Both the position numbers and the translations under genes were made by a program. The notes below the pieces were generated by a model. The model did no database searches and was not told where the DNA came from. It saw only the letters and a program-made list of their open reading frames with translations. Shown piece by piece: positions 17,317-26,231 of a stretch of 64,000 nucleotides of DNA. The DNA comes from Catalinimonas alkaloidigena (GTDB taxonomy: Bacteria > Bacteroidota > Bacteroidia > Cytophagales > Flexibacteraceae). Positions within the stretch are counted from its first letter, which is position 1, and every line of letters starts with the position of its first letter. The DNA lies in the NCBI RefSeq assembly GCF_900100765.1, contig NZ_FNFO01000005.1, positions 62,001 through 126,000 on the forward strand, written 5' to 3'.

Positions 17317-18228
17317 TTAGTAGGTTTCGGTTTCGTCGGAGGGTTTGGACGTGCCGACGGACTGGATGCGTTCCATCAGCCCTACTGCCTCTTTGCGCTC
17401 GATTTGCGAAAAATACTGAAAGGCCAGCCCCAGCCCCAGCACGGCCGAAAACAGATACGCAGCCAACATGCCGAGCGTCGAGCCTACCACCATCATCACA
17501 CCCAGCCAGGCGGGTGCAGCAGTTTCGGTCGCTACCGAATGCTCCATGAACATGCCTGCGATGAGGCTCAGCGGAATGGTAATGGCCCAGATGAACACCA
17601 CAATTAGCAGATACAGTACTACCATCAGGCCGAACGTGCTCCACCATTTGCCTTTGATCAATTCGTAGGAACGCGACAGGGCTTTCGCAGGGCCTGCATT
17701 TTCGTGCACCACCACGAGGTAGGCGAAGGAAAAGCTGACGGCCAGCCAGATGCCGGGGAAGAAGAAAAACAAGGTCGCCAGTACAACCGCAAAATAGTAG
17801 AGGATGCCCGTTAGCAGCAGACGCCCCAGCCGAGGCCAGGTTTCTTGCCAAATCTCACTGACCTCGAACGAGGTAGCCCCGCGCACATACCGCGAAACGT
17901 ACACGTTCAACACCCCGGTGCTGACAATGAAACCCGCAACGAACAACAGCATCAGCAGAAGTTGTGAAAGCAGGTAAGTGCCACTTACCATCGGATTCGC
18001 CACGGTTGTCAGCGGATCGGAAGAGGTGGCGGGTATCAGCACCGACGAGAAAATAAACTGCTGAATCAGCCCGATCAGAATACCCGTGGCCAAAGCGAAA
18101 GGGCCTACGATAAAAAGCAGGGCTTTGCCGAGTGAGCGGATCTCCTGACGAATGAAGCCGAAGGTGGCGCCGACTTTGTCGCCGAAATCACGAACCCGGC
18201 GAAACTCAATGCGTTCTTGTGTTATCAT
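17317..18228 (-). CDS. Polytopic membrane protein, FIRQE family, copy 2
   Basis: 303 residues. It opens with a short soluble segment holding FGFIRQEIRSLGKALLF, then about six TM helices. Landmarks shared with its neighbours are FFPGIWLAVSFSFAYLVVVHE and ALSRSYELIKGKWWSTFGLM, and the tail FQYFSQIERKEAVGLMERI. The middle copy of three tandem paralogues, separated by 17 bp from the downstream copy and 21 bp from the upstream copy. The C-terminal tail after the last helix is conserved in all three (E-x-x-G-L-(M/L)-x-R-I-Q), suggesting a conserved cytoplasmic contact site. The function is not known; the context points to the MoxR-DUF58-SpoIIM system. Confidence 0.8.
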   Translation of the reverse strand: MITQERIEFRRVRDFGDKVGATFGFIRQEIRSLGKALLFIVGPFALATGILIGLIQQFIFSSVLIPATSSDPLTTVANPMVSGTYLLSQLLLMLLFVAGFIVSTGVLNVYVSRYVRGATSFEVSEIWQETWPRLGRLLLTGILYYFAVVLATLFFFFPGIWLAVSFSFAYLVVVHENAGPAKALSRSYELIKGKWWSTFGLMVVLYLLIVVFIWAITIPLSLIAGMFMEHSVATETAAPAWLGVMMVVGSTLGMLAAYLFSAVLGLGLAFQYFSQIERKEAVGLMERIQSVGTSKPSDETETY

Positions 18229-18249
18229 GCTGGTGTATAGAGCAAAGCA

Positions 18250-19125
18250 TTAATACTGTTCTTCGTGTGTTTGGCCGCCGGCAGTTATGCCTACCTGCTG
18301 GATGCGCTGCATCAAACCCACCGATTCTTTTTCTTCGACGAGGCTGAAATACTGAAACGAAAGCCCCAAGACAGGAATGATCATCAAAAAAGGGTACGCC
18401 ACCGTAACGCCGACAAACAGAAGCATCCGGATTATCTGAAAAAAGAAGGGCATCTCGATCCAGGAGTCGGTGCTGTGCATCTGGTACACACCGAAGAGCA
18501 GGCTTGGGATCATCGCGGCGATCATCGAGAGCAGCAGAATCATCCCCCAGAGCACCACGACAATGCCACAAGTCTCCCACCAATGCTCCTGAACCAACGC
18601 CCGCGACCGGCTAAAGGCTTCTCCAATGTCGGCGCGTTCCTGCACCACCACCGCATAGCCGAGCGACCACGCCACCGCTACCCAGACGCCGGGTATCAGG
18701 AAGACGAGCATGCTCAGCCCAATGCCCAGGGCGTAGAGAAACGCCGTCAGCAACAGCAACAGGTAATGGGCTTTTACCTGCCGCCACACGTCGTGTGGAA
18801 TTTGTTGTCGGTTGCCCGCCACGTAGTTAGCCACGTAGCCGTAACCGACTGCAAAGGCTAGAATGCCCACCATCCGATCGAGCACGGTCGCCACCACCTG
18901 CATCCCCATACCGGCAAACGGCAGGTCCTGCATCGAAAACAAAAGCACGTTTTCCTCATCGGTCAGGGCTTGCAACAACGCCGACGCCACGGCAAAAGGG
19001 CCGACGGTCACCAGCATCACACGGCCCAGAGGCCTGATTTCCTGACGGATAAAAGCAAAGGTGGCATGAATGATTTCGCTGAAGTTGCGGTGGTACCGAA
19101 ACTGGATAAAGGACGAATTATTCAT
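18250..19125 (-). CDS. Polytopic membrane protein, FIRQE family, copy 1
   Basis: 291 residues from the ATG at 19125, which overlaps the end of the SpoIIM gene by 8 bp; an upstream start at 19191 would add 22 residues read out of frame through SpoIIM and is less likely. The N-terminus has FAFIRQEIRPLGRVML, then about six TM helices. Shared landmarks are FLIPGVWVAVAWSLGYAVVV, AFSRSRALVQEHWWETCGIV, and a tail FQYFSLVEEKESVGLMQRI. It is clearly homologous to the next two genes. The overlap with SpoIIM implies translational coupling, so this family is made together with it. Confidence 0.8.
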   Translation of the reverse strand: MNNSSFIQFRYHRNFSEIIHATFAFIRQEIRPLGRVMLVTVGPFAVASALLQALTDEENVLLFSMQDLPFAGMGMQVVATVLDRMVGILAFAVGYGYVANYVAGNRQQIPHDVWRQVKAHYLLLLLTAFLYALGIGLSMLVFLIPGVWVAVAWSLGYAVVVQERADIGEAFSRSRALVQEHWWETCGIVVVLWGMILLLSMIAAMIPSLLFGVYQMHSTDSWIEMPFFFQIIRMLLFVGVTVAYPFLMIIPVLGLSFQYFSLVEEKESVGLMQRIQQVGITAGGQTHEEQY

Positions 19126-20083
19126 GCTTTTTCTGTAATTGGTAAGGATAGACCACAAAATACCACAAAATGAAGCTGGCCGACCCGCCAATGATGGCCA
19201 CTTTCACCGGCCAGGGCATGTCGGTCAGGCGGGTAACGAACGACTCCAGGAAACCTGCCACGATGAAAATCGGGACCAGCCCGACGACGATCTTCACGCC
19301 CTTGCGGGCACCCTTCCGAAACGAGACGCCCCGCGGATAGGTCCCGGGAAACAAGATGCTGTTGCCCATCACCAACCCGGCCGCCCCGGCAATCACAATC
19401 GCCGAGATTTCGAGCGTCCCGTGAATCCAGATGGTGAGGAACGAAGTCAGCAGCAGGCCCTTCTGGTAAAAGAAATACTGAAACGCGCCGAGCATCACGC
19501 CGTTCTGAAAGAGCATGTAGCCGGTCCCGAACGAAAGCAGCAGGCCCATCGCGAAGGCATAGAACGACACCCGGATGTTGTTGAAGGTAATGCCAAAAAA
19601 CATGTCCGTCTGGCCCGCCTGTTTGTAGACACCCATCGGATCGCCCTGTTCAATGTTGTCCAGGGTCATGTTGATGTAGGCATCGCCCAGGATCAGCCGC
19701 GCAAAGGTGGCGTCGTTCGCAGCCGACAGTGCCCCGATGACGCAGGCCAGAAAGAAGATGAGGAAGGAATAGAGTAAGGGCCGGCGTGCCTCGGCCATGA
19801 GGAGGGGGAGTTCCGTTTTCCAGAACTGCACCAGGCGGTTGCTGCGCTCGCGGCGGTTCCGGTAAATCTGCTGATGCACCCGTGCCGCCAGTTCGTTCAG
19901 GTAGGCCGTATTTTTACTGTTGGGGAAGTGCGTTTGCGCAAAAGCCAGGTCGTCGCTTACCTCGACGAACAGATTCGCCAGCAAATCCGGGTCAGCCGAC
20001 TGCTGTCCGTTCACGAGCGTTTCAAACTTACGCCACTTCTCGACATGGGTTTGGATAAAAGCGGCTTCGCGCATACCTTTCAT
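19118..20083 (-). CDS. SpoIIM-family (stage II sporulation M-like) membrane protein
   Basis: 321 residues; ATG at 20083, with a second ATG at 20074 (MREAAFIQTHVEKW) that matches the family start better. A soluble N-terminal helical part (to about 105) ends in RERSNRLVQFWKTELP, followed by about five TM helices with the conserved NDATFARLILGDAYINMTLD loop, FYAFAMGLLLSFGTGYMLFQ and the IHGTLEISAIVIAGAAGLVM segment. SpoIIM proteins form part of peptidoglycan-remodelling machinery in spore formers; in non-sporulating Bacteroidota the homologue is constantly near RDD and MoxR genes and its role is undefined. Its start codon is 19 bp from the divergent RDD gene. Confidence 0.9.
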   Translation of the reverse strand: MKGMREAAFIQTHVEKWRKFETLVNGQQSADPDLLANLFVEVSDDLAFAQTHFPNSKNTAYLNELAARVHQQIYRNRRERSNRLVQFWKTELPLLMAEARRPLLYSFLIFFLACVIGALSAANDATFARLILGDAYINMTLDNIEQGDPMGVYKQAGQTDMFFGITFNNIRVSFYAFAMGLLLSFGTGYMLFQNGVMLGAFQYFFYQKGLLLTSFLTIWIHGTLEISAIVIAGAAGLVMGNSILFPGTYPRGVSFRKGARKGVKIVVGLVPIFIVAGFLESFVTRLTDMPWPVKVAIIGGSASFILWYFVVYPYQLQKKHE

Positions 20084-20102
20084 CGAAGTTCAGCCAAATA
20101 TA

Positions 20103-20855
20103 ATGGAAAAAGTAAGCGTCGAAACGACCCATAATGTAAGAATTGACTACCCACTGGCGTCGGTAGGTGACCGGATCATCGCATTGCTGATCGATCTGAT
20201 CATCTTAGTTTCTTACGGAATACTTCTCACGTACCTGATCGGCCTTCTGTCCCTGCCCACCTCCGGGGCAGCATTTGTGATCTACTACCTGCCGGTCTTC
20301 CTCTACCAGCTGCTCTGCGAGATTTTCCTGGAAGGGCAAAGCCTGGGCAAAAAGCTGGTTAAAATCCGGGTGGTACGGCTGGACGGCGGGGCCGCCGGGG
20401 TGAGCAATTACCTGCTGCGGTGGCTACTCTACCCGGTCGATCTGTTGTTTTTCGGGGTAGCCGCCATCCTGACCATTCTGCTGAGTGGCCGGGGCCAACG
20501 TCTGGGCGATCTGGCCGCAGGCACCACGGTCATTCGTCTCAAACGCCCCGCCCAGACCTTCGAACATCCATCACTCGCCAACCTTCCCGCCGATTATGCA
20601 CCGTACTTCCCCGAAGTCGTGCGCCTCGACGACCACGACATCGAACTGGTACAGGAAGTGCTGCTGGCCTACCGACGGCAACAGCAAAGCGGCCCGGTCT
20701 ATGCGCTGGTGCAACGCCTCACCGAAACCCTACAGACCGACATGAAGGGCATGAATCCGGTAGAGTTCCTCAAAACCATCGTGCGAGATTACCACTTCAT
20801 CGCGACGCGTCCGGCGGCGACTCAAAACACGACCTCCACCGGCACCTGGGGATGA
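20103..20855 (+). CDS. RDD-family membrane protein
   Basis: 250 residues from the ATG at 20103; the open frame extends further upstream only through the divergent SpoIIM gene. The RDD domain covers about residues 15-150: YPLASVGDRIIALLIDLIIL, the QSLGKKLVKIRVVRLDG segment, and RGQRLGDLAAGTTVIRLKRP at the end of the domain. The C-terminal 90 residues are soluble and charged (LDDHDIELVQEVLLAYRRQQ), a tail common to the RDD proteins that sit beside SpoIIM. RDD proteins are small membrane proteins, some linked to ion transport. The divergent arrangement with SpoIIM (19 bp between start codons) is typical of this neighbourhood and suggests shared control. Confidence 0.88.
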   Translation: MEKVSVETTHNVRIDYPLASVGDRIIALLIDLIILVSYGILLTYLIGLLSLPTSGAAFVIYYLPVFLYQLLCEIFLEGQSLGKKLVKIRVVRLDGGAAGVSNYLLRWLLYPVDLLFFGVAAILTILLSGRGQRLGDLAAGTTVIRLKRPAQTFEHPSLANLPADYAPYFPEVVRLDDHDIELVQEVLLAYRRQQQSGPVYALVQRLTETLQTDMKGMNPVEFLKTIVRDYHFIATRPAATQNTTSTGTWG

Positions 20856-20993
20856 TAAATTCCCTTTTGAGGCCCTCCGGTTGTCATCCCGAACGATAAT
20901 GATCGGGCCGAGATCGTCTGCTTGTGCAACCAGCGTTCTCCCCACTGCGGCAGACCGCTGCGGTCGAGAGGACAGTAAGGTTGAACGAACGCG

Positions 20994-21947
20994 TTACGAC
21001 TGCATCGCTTTTTCCACGACGGCCTTCATCTTCGCCAGACCGGTCTTGGCGACCTGCAACGCGTCCTGTTTCCAGTAGGCTTCGTTGAACAATTCCAACG
21101 AAAGGAGCTTTGGTCCTCCCGCGCGGTACAACGTTTTGATGATTTCCACCAGCGGACCTGTGCCGTCGCCGGGATAGAGGCGGTGGCTGTCTTTCAGTTG
21201 CTCGCGCGGCGGGGCGGTCGGGTAATCGTTCATGTGGAACACGTCGATAGCCTCACCGTTCACCAGCCGCAAACTGGCAATGTCCGATCCGCCCCGGTAC
21301 AAGTGGTACACGTCTGGCAGGATGTGCGCCTGCGGATGTTGACTCGCAACGGCGACGAACATGACCTGCGCCAGCGTGTGCAGGTTTTTCGAAAAGCCCC
21401 AGATCTCGAGTTGAGGGACCACGCCGGTCTGATCGCCGATCTCCAGCAGAGCACGGTAGCGTTCGGCAGCGGCCATCAGGTCGAGTCCCGGTTGTTCGGT
21501 CGCGCCCATTGGCGGGGCAGCGGTGCGCGGACACCCGATTTCGGCCAGCAACTCCATTTCCTGTTTGGCCTGGTCCATGCCTTTTCGCCGGGTAGTGGGA
21601 TCGTCCACAATCCAGGTCGCAAACCCGATGGCGTCCTCGACTTTGATACCCAAATCGCCGATCATCCGGCGCACTTCCTGCGGCGTGTGGCCCTGTTTCA
21701 GGTACTCTTGCAGGCTGTTGATCCAGATTTCGACCCCGTCGTAACCGGCTTGTGCGGCCACTTCCAGTTCTTTGCGAAACCCCAGCTTCTGACCTCGTAA
21801 GGTGCTCATGTTCAGTGAGTACCGGAAGGGTGATTCGGTTGGGGGAGTTTTCGGACGACTGTGGAGGGAAAGGGGTAGCAAGCTGGCACTAGCGGCCAGA
21901 CCAATGCCAGCGAGGGCTTTGCGGCGGGAAAGGGAGGTGGTGTTCAT
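20994..21947 (-). CDS. Tat-exported sugar phosphate isomerase/epimerase-like TIM barrel
   Basis: 317 residues. The N-terminus SRRKALAGIGLAASASLLPL is a twin-arginine type export signal. The rest is a xylose isomerase-like (AP endonuclease family 2) TIM barrel: GYDGVEIWINSL near 70, the metal-ligand segments QLEIWG, LPDVYHLYRGG, IDVFHMNDYP and LLSLELFNEAYW appear in the expected order (Glu, Asp/His, His, Glu). Members isomerise or epimerise sugars, inositols or hydroxypyruvate-like compounds; export by Tat suggests folding with a metal in the cytoplasm and action in the periplasm. It stands alone between the RDD gene (convergent) and the lipoprotein gene, so the substrate cannot be inferred. 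Confidence 0.85.
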   Translation of the reverse strand: MNTTSLSRRKALAGIGLAASASLLPLSLHSRPKTPPTESPFRYSLNMSTLRGQKLGFRKELEVAAQAGYDGVEIWINSLQEYLKQGHTPQEVRRMIGDLGIKVEDAIGFATWIVDDPTTRRKGMDQAKQEMELLAEIGCPRTAAPPMGATEQPGLDLMAAAERYRALLEIGDQTGVVPQLEIWGFSKNLHTLAQVMFVAVASQHPQAHILPDVYHLYRGGSDIASLRLVNGEAIDVFHMNDYPTAPPREQLKDSHRLYPGDGTGPLVEIIKTLYRAGGPKLLSLELFNEAYWKQDALQVAKTGLAKMKAVVEKAMQS

Positions 21948-22006
21948 CCGCTAAAAATAGCACAAATCAGATGGTTTGCATAAGCCTCGCTTGCCGGGTA
22001 ACGAAG

Positions 22007-22042
22007 AAGCCGGAAGCGTTGCAAAAACATCACTTCCGGCTT
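22007..22042 (-). terminator. Hairpin after the lipoprotein gene
   Basis: 10-bp inverted repeat AAGCCGGAAG (22007-22016) with its complement (22033-22042), 16-nt loop, 35 bp past the stop codon at 22078. The T-run on the minus strand is weak (CTTCTTCG), so termination is plausible rather than certain. Confidence 0.5.
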
Positions 22043-22077
22043 ACTTTATGGCTAATTCAGGAAATTGCGGAACAAGA

Positions 22078-22815
22078 TTAGTTGGGTTCTACTTCGACGG
22101 TAATGGAATAGATACCCAGCGCTTCAGCACCCGGATAAATCGGATCAAAGCTGTCGGTCACCGAAGGGCCGTATGCCTGGTTCTTGTCGCGGATGCGAAT
22201 GTTCATCGGGGCATTGTCGGGCAGGTACCGCGCCGTGATTTTGTATTTGCCCAGGGGAATGTCTTCAATCATCGAAGATTGGGGTTGTAGCCTGAGGGTC
22301 TGTCCGGTACTGCCGTCGATCAGCGGCATGACCGGCTCCAGCGTCAGTTCGACCTGATCCACATCAAAAAATCCCAAGACGCCGATCACTTCCATTGAGC
22401 CCCCATAGTAGCCTCCACCCCCGAAATCGTCCGGTCGCTCACCGGTGAGTTTCCAGCGAAAGTTGCGCACCGCTCCCTCTGTCCCGGCGAAGGCATCACT
22501 GCTTTCCGGGTCCAGATCGAGCGTATACTTCTTGTTGTCGTAGGTGACGTCGATCGTGCCGATCACGTACCAGGAACCCGGCGTGACCTCCAATTGGTAG
22601 TTGCCTGCAGCGTCGGTTTTCCCCAGGATGTTGTCGTTGTAATACTGCGTATTGCTCACGACGATGTCGGCACCCGACAAGGGACGGCCCTGTGTATCGA
22701 CCACTTTTCCCGCCGCGTATTTTTTATCGTCGGCAGGGGCGGGCATGTCCGGGTCGGTACAGTTCAGCAAACCCAGCATGATACCGAGGTTGCCCAGAAG
22801 AAGAAGTTTTTTCAT
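22078..22815 (-). CDS. Lipoprotein with carboxypeptidase-regulatory-like domain
   Basis: 245 residues. The start KKLLLLGNLGIMLGLLNC shows a lipoprotein signal with the lipidated Cys at 19. A carboxypeptidase D-like beta sandwich follows (AAGKVVDTQGRPLSGADIVV, then GKTDAAGNYQLEV; about 34-90). The rest is beta-rich with no recognised family; it includes a Gly/Tyr-rich stretch (GGGGYYGGS, about 133-141) and a stretch on dissociable strands with the segment LPDNAPMNIRIRDKNQAYG. Likely on the periplasmic or outer face of the outer membrane. The gene is monocistronic by position: 130 bp from the isomerase-like gene and 92 bp from the beta-propeller gene. Confidence 0.75.
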   Translation of the reverse strand: MKKLLLLGNLGIMLGLLNCTDPDMPAPADDKKYAAGKVVDTQGRPLSGADIVVSNTQYYNDNILGKTDAAGNYQLEVTPGSWYVIGTIDVTYDNKKYTLDLDPESSDAFAGTEGAVRNFRWKLTGERPDDFGGGGYYGGSMEVIGVLGFFDVDQVELTLEPVMPLIDGSTGQTLRLQPQSSMIEDIPLGKYKITARYLPDNAPMNIRIRDKNQAYGPSVTDSFDPIYPGAEALGIYSITVEVEPN

Positions 22816-22907
22816 AGCCTTTGTGGAAAGAGGAGTGTTCCTTCACAAAGGTGCATCCGCACACGTCTCTCCTTCTTGTAGAAAGCCGACGCTCCGCGCT
22901 CGCCGGG

Positions 22908-25900
22908 CTAGTCGACGATCATTTTTCGCGACTGCGTTGTGGTGGCGGTTGTCACGCGGTAGAGGTACACGCCCGGACGCAACCCCGCACCAGAGACCGA
23001 AAGCGCGTGTTTTCCCGGATTCAGCACCGGTTCACGCACTGTTTGTAGGTGTCGCCCCTGCAAATCGAAGATGCTGACTTCGACGGGACCGCGTTCCGTC
23101 ACCGTGAAGGGAATGGTGGTGCGCGTGCGGAACGGGTTCGGGTAGTTTTGCTGTAACCACGACGTCGGCAGTTGTGTGCTCCAGTCGGTCAGCGCGGTCG
23201 GAAGCCCCTCGTCGGACCGGAAAAGTGTCAGAAAGCTATAAAAATCCTCGTTGTAGGTCTCGCCACCAATCACCAATTGCTCCTGCGCATTTTTCACCAT
23301 TTTTCCCGGAAAAATCGGGTTGCCCGCCTGCCCGGCAAAGGCATGCAGTTCGATGAAGGCCCCCGTGCTGTCCACCTGGCTCAGGGCCGCGGCCGAAAAG
23401 CCGGTGATGCTGAACAGATCGGCCCGTTGCGGGAAAGGGTCCAGCAAGACCTGCTGGAGAATGTAGCTGTTGTCTTCCCCGTCGGTTTCCAGCGAACGGT
23501 AGTAGAAATTCGGCTCCAGGGTGGTAAGCCACGCCTGCTCCCCATCGGGTGTATAGCGCATCAGCGCCGTTTTCACGCCTATTTCCCAGTTCAGGGTGTA
23601 GCCCCACACCAGCAGATCGCCATTCGTCAGCATTCGGATGCCGTAAGGCCGTTCGTCGGTCGAAGCTTCGCCGTAGCGCCGGGTCCACTGCCATTGCCCC
23701 GCTGCGTCGAGCTTCACCGTCACCAGATCGTTCAGGTACTCCATCGGATTGAGACTGATCCCGGCGGCGTAGATGCTTCCCGCGGCGTCTTCGGTCAGGT
23801 GCAGCGCAGTGCCGCGCTCGTTGGGTTCGGTCAGCACGGGTGTGGCCCAGACGGCCTCCCCTTCGGCATTGAATTTCAGTACGGTCAGGTAAGTGGTCTC
23901 CCCATCCGAAGCGGTGCCGGCCAGCAGCATACCGCCGTCGTTCGTCAGAAGGGTGTTCGTCGTGCCGCAGTTGGGCAGGGAATCGATCGCGTAATACGTC
24001 GCCCACTGCTCGGTTCCGTTCGCGTCGAGTTTGACCAGCGCAAAGGTCGGCATTCCATCGGGAGTTTCGGCGGCGGTTCCGGCCAGGTAGGTATTTCCGG
24101 CGGCATCGGTACGGGGAGCAACGACCTGTGCCCGCTGCAACGACGTCTGCGTTTCCCACGCCAGTTCTCCGGCGGCCGTGTATTTGCGGATTACCTGCAA
24201 CGTACTGTCGAAGCTGGTGCGCGGCAACTGCGTCAGATGAACGCGCAGGTCGTTATCGGCGTCTACCAGCACGCGCATGCCCTCAACCGATGCCACGTCA
24301 TCCCCAATAAACGTTTGCTCCCACACCAGCGCCCCCGTCGCGTCGTATTTCACCAGAGCATAGCCAATGTCGAGCCGGTTGACTTCGGCCTTGAACAGGC
24401 CGTACGTGGCCGTGACGTAGGTGTTGCCCAGCCCGTCGGCCACCATGTCGAGCATTTGCAGAGAAGCGTGTTTGGGTCCGGTGTAGCGGGTTTGCCAGGC
24501 CGGTTCGGTCAGCGAATCGGCGGGTGCAGCCGCGAACTTCACGGTTTCGTAGACATCGCTCAGGGACGAATAGGCACTGTGTACGGTCAGGTAAAACGCG
24601 CCTGTCGCGTCGCGGCCGAGGCCCACCAAACTTTGTAACGAAGCAGTATCGGCCACGATCTGCTCGAATACGGCATGCTGCACGACCGTTCCGTCGAGGT
24701 CGAACGTGACCGCAGAGGCGACATTCCCCAGTGTGAAGTTGAGGCTATCGGCCATAAAAAAGCCTTTGCCGCCCACCGTCGGACGTCCGGCGGCATCGAG
24801 GACGAAACCTGGGGCTGTGACTTCCATCATGCCGTTCGTCTCGGCCGCCCAGAGCGAATCGCCGGCCGTAGTGTAGGCCACCACCGCGTAGCCGTCGTCG
24901 CGAAAACCACCGTTGTGCTGCCCCGCCACGTACAACGTATCGCCGCCGTGGAGCGCCAGGTTATAGGCCCGCGTCGACTCGAACTCCTGCGGCGAACGGT
25001 AAGTACGCACCCACTGCTGTTCCCCGGCGGCCGTGTATTTCAACGTACCGAAACGGTCCAGGCCCCGATAATCGAAAATACCCGTGATGTACACCGCATT
25101 CTGCGCATCGATAGCAACGGCCTGCGGCAACGAATTCGTCGGAAGCGCTTCCTCCCCTTCTTCCAGGTGCTGGTAGTCGTAGCGCTGCTGCCAGAGTACA
25201 TCGCCCGCTGCGTCATATTTTATGGTATAGTACCCTACGTAGCCGCTTTCGTTCGGACTGTAGCCCGTGACCAGGACGTTGTCGTCCGCATCGACCGCGA
25301 CGGCCGTCGGTTCGTTCCACGTATTGTCGCCCAGCCCTGCGTCGCGCGCCACCCACACGACCTGTCCCTGTGGGTCGTACTTGATGACCAGATAGTCGAC
25401 GGACACGCCGGACCAACTGAACCCGGCTACGATAATATTGTTCTGACTGTCGACGGTGAGGGCGGCGGGCACGTCGATTCCTTCGGCGGGACCGCTGTAG
25501 ACCTGCTGCCAGACGAGTTGTCCGTTCGGATCGTATTTCAAGACTTGCAGGTCGTTGTCCGACCCGTTCCAGTAAGTACCCGAAACGAGAATGTTCTGAG
25601 CGCCATCCTGCGCTAGTTGCAAGCCGGCTTCGGCCGCAAACGGCGCGGCCGATTGCCGGGCTTGCCACACAACATCCCCTTCGGCATTGAGCTTGAGGGT
25701 GTACACCTCGTTGCCGGGCTGCTCGGTCGCCGAGCTGGTACCGGTGATAAACGTATTGCCCTGGCCGTCGCTGATGCTCGCCAACGGCTGGTCGAACCCG
25801 CCCTGGGTGCGCGGTGCATAGTAAGTATCCAGACGCCAGTCGTCCGGAAGGGCCTGAGGGAACAGGCCGGGTGCAGCGGTTCGGGAAAGGGTTGCCTGTC

Positions 25901-26105
25901 CGACGGTATTGCGGTGCATTAATCGGGTAGAATCGTGTGGTGCCTGGAGGCGTCCCAACACACCGGCCTGGTAGGCCACGGAAGCACCTCTGATGTGGCG
26001 TAGCACGGCAGAAGAAGGTTGTGCCCATCCATTCTGGGCGATCATCCCTAACAAAATAGTACAAATCAGCAAAAAACAGAAACGGGTCGAGGTCGGCATA
26101 CGCAT
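22908..26105 (-). CDS. T9SS-secreted beta-propeller (SBBP-like repeat) protein
   Basis: 1065 residues from the ATG at 26105; the frame reaches 26219 but only this start (or 26099) puts a signal peptide at the N-terminus (FCFLLICTILLGMIAQNGWA). The body is a long series of about 50-60-residue repeats of the form D-x-x-GNxxVTG ... YDxxGxxxWxxxY (for example VAVDADDNVLVTGYSPN and IKYDAAGDVLWQQRYD), characteristic of SBBP beta-propeller proteins; roughly 14 units give two seven-bladed propellers. The C-terminus is a T9SS type A sorting domain (QQNYPNPFRTRTTIPFTV ... GLRPGVYLYRV). Surface or secreted protein of unknown ligand. It lies 126 bp downstream of the TPR-HTH regulator on the same strand. 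Confidence 0.85.
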   Translation of the reverse strand: MRMPTSTRFCFLLICTILLGMIAQNGWAQPSSAVLRHIRGASVAYQAGVLGRLQAPHDSTRLMHRNTVGQATLSRTAAPGLFPQALPDDWRLDTYYAPRTQGGFDQPLASISDGQGNTFITGTSSATEQPGNEVYTLKLNAEGDVVWQARQSAAPFAAEAGLQLAQDGAQNILVSGTYWNGSDNDLQVLKYDPNGQLVWQQVYSGPAEGIDVPAALTVDSQNNIIVAGFSWSGVSVDYLVIKYDPQGQVVWVARDAGLGDNTWNEPTAVAVDADDNVLVTGYSPNESGYVGYYTIKYDAAGDVLWQQRYDYQHLEEGEEALPTNSLPQAVAIDAQNAVYITGIFDYRGLDRFGTLKYTAAGEQQWVRTYRSPQEFESTRAYNLALHGGDTLYVAGQHNGGFRDDGYAVVAYTTAGDSLWAAETNGMMEVTAPGFVLDAAGRPTVGGKGFFMADSLNFTLGNVASAVTFDLDGTVVQHAVFEQIVADTASLQSLVGLGRDATGAFYLTVHSAYSSLSDVYETVKFAAAPADSLTEPAWQTRYTGPKHASLQMLDMVADGLGNTYVTATYGLFKAEVNRLDIGYALVKYDATGALVWEQTFIGDDVASVEGMRVLVDADNDLRVHLTQLPRTSFDSTLQVIRKYTAAGELAWETQTSLQRAQVVAPRTDAAGNTYLAGTAAETPDGMPTFALVKLDANGTEQWATYYAIDSLPNCGTTNTLLTNDGGMLLAGTASDGETTYLTVLKFNAEGEAVWATPVLTEPNERGTALHLTEDAAGSIYAAGISLNPMEYLNDLVTVKLDAAGQWQWTRRYGEASTDERPYGIRMLTNGDLLVWGYTLNWEIGVKTALMRYTPDGEQAWLTTLEPNFYYRSLETDGEDNSYILQQVLLDPFPQRADLFSITGFSAAALSQVDSTGAFIELHAFAGQAGNPIFPGKMVKNAQEQLVIGGETYNEDFYSFLTLFRSDEGLPTALTDWSTQLPTSWLQQNYPNPFRTRTTIPFTVTERGPVEVSIFDLQGRHLQTVREPVLNPGKHALSVSGAGLRPGVYLYRVTTATTTQSRKMIVD

Positions 26106-26231
26106 GGGAAAGGAAAGTGAGAAAATTCCCTGCGACACGCCACGTACTGGCTCACCGGCCGGAGGGAAACACAAGCTTTCTGAATTCTGCGCAGAATGCC
26201 TAGCATCAGGCGTTGACAAAAGCGTTGACAG

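Noticed and set aside
17300-17851. N-terminal extension of the third FIRQE-family protein to 17851.
   Set aside because: The extension reads the opposite codon phase of the neighbouring paralogue and has no resemblance to the family; the ATG at 17299 matches the two other copies.
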